DNA of 64,000 bases, taken from assembly GCF_033807575.1 (NCBI RefSeq), contig NC_084704.1, positions 30,109,968 to 30,173,967 on the forward strand. Reading direction: 5' to 3'. Source of the stretch: Cydia pomonella. Taxonomy: Eukaryota; Arthropoda; Insecta; Lepidoptera; Tortricidae. Positions 57,591-64,000 of this stretch are shown piece by piece. The translations under genes and the position numbers were made by a program. Below the pieces are notes generated by a model. It had not been told where the DNA came from. It worked only from the letters and a program-made list of their open reading frames with translations, and searched no databases. Numbering within the stretch: position 1 is the first letter of the stretch; every line of letters starts with the position of its first letter.

Positions 57591-60500
57591 CCTTAAATAC
57601 AAATGGACACATGAGTCTTTTGTGAACTATCTAATCTGCCTATTAAGTACTAAAAATTTAAATAGTCGCGCCTATCAGGCACATATTATTGTCTCTCACA
57701 CTCGATACTCACGAAAATCGACTGCATCATGCTTTTCTTCCCATAATATAAAACCATCTTCTTCGGGCTTGTCAAAGTTGTAGTTTTTTTCTCATCTAGG
57801 TAGCAATCGTTATGGTCGGTTATTTAGATATTGCAGGTCTTTATCTTCCTGACATTTTTCTGTAGGCTCGTATTGATGTTCAAGATCATGCTTTTGAGCA
57901 GTGGATACGACAATCAGTTCTGTTACAATACTGTTTTTCCACTTTCATTGTGTTAGGCCGCAATCGACACCGCACCGGTTAGTCTCACACCAATAAGAAG
58001 TAAACGGCATCCAGTCACCTGACATAATGCCCGCACCGTATACTTATATTCGTTTACCTTGATTTGAAATTGAATTCTATCTTGTTAATCACAAAGTTGC
58101 TTGTCGTATAGGATGGAGTTTAGTAACATTGTCCGATTACTTTCGTATTTATACAAATAAAGCTCATAATACGAGTATCACCAACACATGTTGACGCATT
58201 TCCACTGATCGCTTGAACAGGTTCTATAGCGAATCGGTGCCATATTTCGTCAGTTATAACTGTCTAATCCTAAACTTTAAGTACTTCAACGAAATAATAT
58301 CTATAAATGGCCATTTAAGTGTTCAAGTGTGTTGTTTGTAGCATTATTGTCACCTAAAGTAACAATAATGCTAGTTGACCCCTGCATTGTGGTTTTGACT
58401 GCAAACCGGTCGGCGCACCGCAGGTGAATCCGTACAAACCGGCTCCGAAGCATTGTTACACTGTAACTAGTCATCAGAAGTGGCTTTGCTGATGAAATGT
58501 TCAAAATAATCTGCACAAGTTCCCCTTTTCGACTTGTTGGCTCTTGAATTGCATGTGTCGTGTCGTGTGCTTTAAATTTATAAGCTTCTTTTACACGACT
58601 GCCTGAAAATAGTGTATTAATGATTTTAGGGCTCATGTTTGTGTCTGTGAGTTTACACTTCTTTTTTTGTAGGCTGTTTTACTTGTGCGATTGTCAGGAC
58701 AACTTAATGTATACGTACACATAAACATATCTTTCTACGACAGTATGTAAAACTAACGTAATTAATCATTCAATTCTCACAAAATAATGCTAATAAAAAC
58801 ATAACGTGCATCGATAACGAATGAAAGTTTGCTAACAACAGGTAGTTAATTACAATGCACTAGGTATTAGACGTATAAGACGTGACTAATTCTAGCTTTA
58901 AAACGAAGCAAAAACATGACAGTTAGATTACTCTCTCACCACATTATCTTTGCCGGCTCAAAAGGTGCCAACATGCTAAATCAGTTCCTATTTTATAACG
59001 CGTAAAGCGTTAATTGATATAGTTTTTGTTTACCAACAGCAAATGCATAATCCTGCGTATAATAGACGAGAATGCACCGCGACGTACGGTTGGCAAAAAG
59101 CTAGAATAGTTACAATCGCTCAGCCCGGTGCGGCGAATCTAACTTTCTGGCGAACTAGTATACAAGGTGTTCAATTCAAATGGAAGTCTGAGGGGTATTC
59201 CGAAACTACAAGAATTATCAAAAGTGGTTAATAGAATCTGAGTCCGATTTTGGACACAAAAAAAAAACTACGTAGGAAATAGAGAGAAGTTTTGTTGTAT
59301 GTATTTTTGTTGTCAGGTACAGTAGCGCGCTTAGCGTTTTCTAATACAATTTTAATAGTTGCTACGGATCTGGAGGTCACAAATTACACTGGATTGCTTG
59401 AGCCTTTATCTCGCTTGCTCTTGTTGAGCAACGAGAATACTGTGCACCAGCAATTACTTCACTTTCGCAACGATGCTAGTACTTTCCTCCAGTCCCACGA
59501 TCGCCTTATAAGGTACTGTAACGTATCATTACTGTCTATAAAAAAATAAACTTAAACTCTTTAAAACAAGGTGTAAAATCGGTTAATTGTTGACTGCTGA
59601 AAGTTTCTCAGACTTAAGAAACCTGATAAGCTCATTAGTGCGTTAATAATGTTACGCGTCTTTCTAATGGGATTCCCTTACAATCTTATAAGCAATTACG
59701 ATTGTCACCATCATGTACACTATGGAAGTTCAAAATATCGTTGTTATATTATATGATATTTTGTTTTAACAACTCGCGACTTTATCATCTCGTGTAAACG
59801 ATCGTTAATTTGCTATATGTGTGAAATATATTTAAATTTAATATTTGCATAATTATGAAAATCTACAAATCAGGCCACTGTCCATTACAATCTTTAAGAG
59901 AACTTCATTTTAGCTCTAGCACATACTTTTAGATTATAAATTACAACACAAGGTATTTTTGTCTATTTTTACGTTCAGCCCAATGTAACTTTAGCTTTAT
60001 CATTATCATTTATTACAGTTTTACTTCAAAGGCGGTACACCTTGTATAGTAACAATCGAGGATATTTTACAAAGATATTTTCCACAGATAAATTTTTGCG
60101 AATGAGGCTAACTGACCATTGATGGAAACAATACGGTTGTAAAGCTGATAATGATGACCATGTCTCGTTAGATCATACTTTATCAGATCCAGAGATCGAA
60201 GTTCCTCAATGACGTCGTATTTTATGATAAATCAGATAATTGTTTTTTGGTTTGAAAAAAAAAAAAATCTAGTTGTAAACTCACATACAATGTTTTTTTG
60301 AGCTAGTAAGAAATCTCGAACATGTTTCTATAAAGTTAATCAATAAAAAAAAAACATTAATGCAATATAAATACAGCTCATAAATACGTAACCAAGTGCA
60401 AATGCTTGTCGCAAAATAATTGCTCACTTTAATATTGTTTAAGTATCAATTAAACTGCTGTTTAAATTAAAAAGTCAAAGGAGCGGATACTGATATGGCA

Positions 60501-60644
60501 TTTGAATAAAACGTTAATAGATAGTGGTGGTTCCTAACTGTGCAATGTTCCGTTACCCGTTTTTGCCACGGGCGCTCTCGCCTTTTGCGGACGGCTTGAA
60601 AAACTTGCCAATTGGTTGCAATTCGATCTGTATCGCTTCTGAGA
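57591..60644. other. Gene-poor stretch
   Basis: A 111-codon minus-strand ORF at 58301-58636 (MSPKIINTLFSGSRVKEAYK...) has fairly protein-like text but no family, splice site or promoter that I can name. Poly-A runs at 60258 and 60345. Nothing else supported. Confidence 0.3.
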
Positions 60645-60645
60645 T

Positions 60646-60816
60646 TTATTCGCTTTCCGTATTAGGATTGGCATTCAGTGCTTTTAAAAGTTCATAGAGC
60701 TTTGCGACAACTTCACGCACGTTGTTCCAGCTTTCGAACAATGATGAAGTCGCGCCATATTTACTACCGCTTAAAAGGATGCCTGTGAACATTACGTTTA
60801 CTTTGAATAGCTCCAT
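60646..60816 (-). CDS. Small ORF, 56 residues, unidentified
   Basis: ATG at 60816, stop at 60646-60648. Reads MELFKVNVMFTGILLSGSKY then ...WNNVREVVAKLYELLKALNA, helical. A second minus-strand frame with protein-like text lies just upstream (60922-61149, MEGLNALPTLTDTDRHLSAL). Together they resemble pieces of a retroelement gag or an unknown gene. Not assigned. Confidence 0.2.
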   Translation of the reverse strand: MELFKVNVMFTGILLSGSKYGATSSLFESWNNVREVVAKLYELLKALNANPNTESE

Positions 60817-61355
60817 TAGGTTAGTGGAGGTCTTGATCGTCCGCTAGATGCCGTTGTACCGTGCGTCTTTTAAAGTCCTGAATCACGCTGTTAGGGTTTT
60901 CCCAAAATATTAACGTCTAGCCTATACCATTTCACTGCATCGCGATCCGTAAATATTTAGAGATCTATGTCTGAAAGCAACTTCTATTCCATCTGATTTA
61001 TTAGCGCTTGATGCACTAGACACAGATAGTGCTGACAGGTGTCTATCTGTGTCTGTCAGTGTTGGAAGTGCGTTTAATCCTTCCATTTCTAGGCTAGGTG
61101 CACTTGTCCCCCGGGTGCACTTGCCCCACCTGACCTTAATAAACAACATTGCATAACTCTATCCAGCTGGGTTATTGTCTGAATTCCGATGTAGCCGATA
61201 GACTGGGCCTAGCCAGCGCAGTCGTAATAGCTACGCAGTTTGACTGTGTAACTTTACATTACGTGACGTCAATAAATTTGGTTTTCGATAAGTACCTACT
61301 ACTTAGTAGTTATCTGAATTTATTTCCTTATGGCAACCGTTTACCTACTGTGTAG

Positions 61356-62640
61356 GTAAGTTCAAAGCGATAGGAACTTTTTTTAGAAGTATCTACAAGT
61401 ATTTTAACCATACTCGTATCTACGATAAAGACCCAACTTTACAAATAATATGAGTTTCAAAGCAAAATCAGATATGTAGGTACATAAATCAACTTGGAAA
61501 TTCTAAAAATTATCTAAAGTTGAATTTGGCGTGTTGTTCCTGATTCTTATCTCATCCCTACAATTAGTTGCATATCGATGGTTACATTCGAGGCCGCAAA
61601 AATATGTGACACGCTGTTATGGCTCTAGAAATAAGATCCTGTCAGATATTTTTGCGTCCTTTGTTGTGTTACATATTATTGCAGGTACGACATAGGTAAT
61701 TTGAGTCATTTCGCATAAGTAATTAGTAGACACACTAGGATACATAAATCCTATATAGAGTTCATTTGGTTAAAAATACTGCGAATAATGAATGCCAAGG
61801 AACTAAAGCAGAAGAAGGAAGATAAACGGTTGTATTGAGTATGAGTACCTACTAGCATTTAGCTGCGGCTTTTTACGCATTTACCTACGCTATAGGTCAC
61901 AAGGTAAGTGTAATTATTCCGTGTGACTGTACACAACTTTAGCTAGCTAACGAAATTCATTAGTCACAGACAATTAATATCAACTTAAACCTTACAACAT
62001 TTATAGGCTTTGTTAGCTGTTACTCAACTTATTAAAGTCCTATAACTCTTACGCGTTTCTCGGTAATTCGTGACGCTGACAACGTAAGCCGACATACAAA
62101 TTAACTTGCGAATATTTTCATGTTTCATCAAAACATCTCAAGTACCAATACGTTGATTAGCATTTTGCAACCCTTGTTCCATGAAAATTAGGAATCTACT
62201 AAAATGAACTGGTTTGGAGATTGCGATTCTGACCTAAAATAGCAGAACCACAACAGATGATTAGTAGTTTGCAGTTCTAGCTCAAAGCAATAAGCTGTAC
62301 ATTTCAATGGACTATATGTATGTCTTGGTATGGTTTTCGTAGATTAGAATAATATACAACGCACGGAGGACCAAGGATTATTTATTTATCGTCCATTATT
62401 GTGAGTTAATTGCTTTTAGGAACTACTTGCTTATTTGTTGAGGTGGGACGCCATACCTGTCTTAGAATAGTTTACTATTACTATTTACGTTGATTTCCTT
62501 CGTATTTATTTGGCCGTTTAGAGGTATTTATAGTTAGACGTTCTTATGCATTTTACATCTTAAGGCTAAATGATAGCTAGAATGCTTGGAACTTAATGAT
62601 TTTTTTTGAAAACTTATCTTCTTCTTAGCCGTAAGATCAA
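61356..62640. other. Gene-free stretch
   Basis: AT-rich, with frequent ggtaggtac/acctacc motifs typical of lepidopteran non-coding DNA. No gene or classified repeat. Confidence 0.35.
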
Positions 62641-62735
62641 GGACGAATTAAGAAGGCGCGGGCCCTTAGCACAAAAGCTCGCGGGGCCCTCCAGGTCTGA
62701 TAAAACCGGCCAAGTGCGAGGTGAGGGTCCAGTAC
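62640..62735. repeat. Fragments of two dispersed repeats joined
   Basis: aaggacgaattaagaaggcg then gggcccttagcac, tcgcggggccctcc is like the GC-rich 46190/48173 kind. It is followed at 62705 by accggccaagtgcgagg, the start of the 3898-type repeat, which breaks off. Confidence 0.4.
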
Positions 62736-62944
62736 ACTCTTAATTTTTTCTCCTTAAACCCGACTCATGCTATTCAATCAAGATGCAACTCTCAGTATAT
62801 TTTTTTCTCTATTGTGTTATACACGTTTGAAGTTTAAGATATAATAAAACAACATAGTAAGAATGATCATGAATAAATGATTTTACGGTAATGATCACCT
62901 ATTTTTGAGCCGCTCACGTATTAGTAGAATGAGATAGACGAGTG

Positions 62945-63133
62945 ATGTCGAAACGAGTTCAGAATGGATACCCCTTGTGCTCGTGCGACAGAGATCGACG
63001 CCGATTCGACATGACGGCCGCTGATGGATGTCCTTTAGTTTGTGGTTTAAATCGGCCATGCGTTTTGGTCTATGGATACTTCGGCGCGTTTGTGAACTAT
63101 TTCTGTTCCTGTGATACATGGTATCGTTGCTAG
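62945..63133 (+). CDS. Cysteine-rich ORF, 62 residues, unidentified
   Basis: ATG TCG AAA CGA leads to NGYPLCSCDRDRRRF, GCPLVCGLNRPC and NYFCSCDTWYRC-stop, eight cysteines in 62 residues. The tract is CpG-rich compared with its flanks. A possible acceptor (cgagttcag) precedes NGYPLC. There is no signal peptide in this frame. The minus strand is also open here (62895-63119), which weakens the case. It may be an exon of a secreted Cys-rich protein or chance. Confidence 0.2.
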   Translation: MSKRVQNGYPLCSCDRDRRRFDMTAADGCPLVCGLNRPCVLVYGYFGAFVNYFCSCDTWYRC

Positions 63134-63399
63134 GGATTAGAGTCTTCTCATGCGTTGGGTGTTAATTTGGGATAGAGGCACACTGCTACATAAGCCTGTA
63201 GTTTGTTACTTTACATATCAAGATCGTAATAAATGTCAGAACAAGTGATTTTTGCTTTTGAACGTGATGCTGACAAATCAAAGTATCAACCAACTACAAA
63301 TCAAATTAGTAGGTTATTCCTCTTATAATAAGTTTTTTTCGCTGACTATACTTACCAAAAGCAACTAATTATTGGGACAATTTTAAAATCTCCAAACAC

Positions 63400-63580
63400 A
63401 ATTAGGTTGCGTTGTTTCATCACAGAGTACCTATGGCCACCTGTTTCCATCATCAGATCAGTTCGATGGTACCATAATATTGCATTGTCACTATGCAAAT
63501 TTTCAACTCAATCGGAAATCGGGAAGTGGGTCAAATGTAGCTTCCCAAGATTTGACCCACACTAACTAACAAATCAAAAT
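63400..63580 (-). repeat. Dispersed repeat, inverted partner of 48655-48860
   Basis: ccatcatcagatcagttcga, aatattgcattgtcac, tgcaaattttcaactca and gggaagtgggtcaaat are the reverse of the motifs in the 48655 copy, in the same order. Confidence 0.6.
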
Positions 63581-63681
63581 ACCAATAGGGCAAGTTAAAT
63601 AAGAGCTTGTAAAATACGTTCGACTTATCTTGTCGCAATACAGGGTTTGCGTAGGGGGTGTTTAATTATTTTTATTCAATA

Positions 63682-63687
63682 TTTATT
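63682..63687 (-). terminator. Polyadenylation signal AATAAA for the gustatory-receptor-like gene
   Basis: AATAAA on the minus strand, about 64 nt after the stop codon at 63751-63753, a normal spacing for an insect 3' UTR. Confidence 0.4.
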
Positions 63688-63750
63688 TCAACTAACCATG
63701 GCTCTCAAAATACCCTGTATTCATTTTATGCCAAAAATGCCTTACTACTC

Positions 63751-63872
63751 TTAATACTCTTCAAATTGCGTGTACAGTAACACATAGTTAGTAGCAGCGT
63801 GCTGCAGCAGCGCAAAGATACTCGGTTTCACGTAAAAAAAACCGCATCGAAATTGATCCATCCATTTGAAAG
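63751..63872 (-). CDS. Probable last exon of an insect gustatory receptor (partial gene at window edge)
   Basis: Frame FKWMDQFRCGFFYVKPSIFA, then LLQHAATNYVLLYTQFEEY and stop. The C-terminal TNYVLLYTQF matches the T-Y-h-h-h-h-h-Q-F signature of insect gustatory receptors, 7-TM chemosensory ion-channel proteins. The CGFFYV start fits the small-loop sequence before TM7. I set the exon start after a TAG acceptor at 63873-63875 (2 nt of a split codon, then 39 residues plus stop). The frame is open further upstream to about 63939, so the true acceptor may differ. Earlier exons must lie beyond 64000. Confidence 0.5.
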
Positions 63873-64000
63873 CTACGATGCCATAGACAGGCAATACCCC
63901 TCTTTTAAAAATTACCCAGGTAGATATTTTGAATACCACCCTCTGCCCGTCCTATGTAAGATGACTTTAGATCACTTTGCGGATACCTGTGTAGATGATT

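Noticed and set aside
58301..58636. 111-codon minus-strand ORF as a gene
   Set aside because: Length is notable, but there is no family, promoter or splice evidence. Noted only in the description of its region.
1..64000. CRISPR arrays, operons, riboswitches, rRNA
   Set aside because: None seen. Intron-containing genes and insect repeats show that this is eukaryotic nuclear DNA.

Overview
The window is nuclear DNA from a lepidopteran (moth or butterfly). It is AT-rich, with long introns and wide gene-free stretches. It is packed with repeat types familiar from Lepidoptera: tRNA-headed SINEs, the dispersed repeat ending in a wobbling 'acggaaccctaaaaa' motif, C-terminal scraps of non-LTR reverse transcriptase genes, and many short inverted-repeat MITEs. 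No bacterial, phage, CRISPR or rRNA signal was seen. All gene models below were assembled by eye from open frames, GT-AG splice sites and matching codon phases.

Left part (about 0.1-5.6 kb, minus strand): a six-exon gene for a multi-pass membrane protein that resembles the palmitoyltransferase ZDHHC23. All five junctions keep frame and give a 267-residue protein. Its cysteine-rich domain appears to lack the catalytic DHHC segment: flanking conserved residues line up on both sides, but about 14 residues are missing in frame. I found no DHHC-coding sequence in the introns. This is the most interesting item in the window. Its introns hold a hAT-type MITE, a piggyBac-type MITE and other repeats.

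5.6-36 kb: mostly intergenic or intronic sequence full of transposable elements. Weak gene traces are a candidate first exon on the minus strand at 14,344-14,424 beside a CpG-rich block, a possible three-codon first exon near 8,315, an unidentified minus-strand coding-like frame at 11,584-11,886, and a two-frame ORF ending at a splice donor near 20,610.

36.6-44.2 kb, plus strand: a gene with one very large exon (36,986-39,321, about 780 codons, acidic Ser/Asn-rich with a basic end) followed by two exons in matching phase (41,031-41,164 and 43,851-44,233), giving 950 residues. Its 5' exons are not seen. A short exon-like frame at 36,628-36,744, also phase 0, could be an alternative terminal exon. 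I do not recognise the protein.

44-64 kb: gene-poor and repeat-rich. Notable are a 5'-truncated LINE with a perfect 16-bp target duplication that carries a nested MITE, a cluster of four diverged copies of an unclassified repeat at 51.5-52.4 kb, and, at the right edge on the minus strand, a probable last exon of an insect gustatory receptor, with the rest of that gene beyond the window.

The genes show no operon-like or functional coupling.
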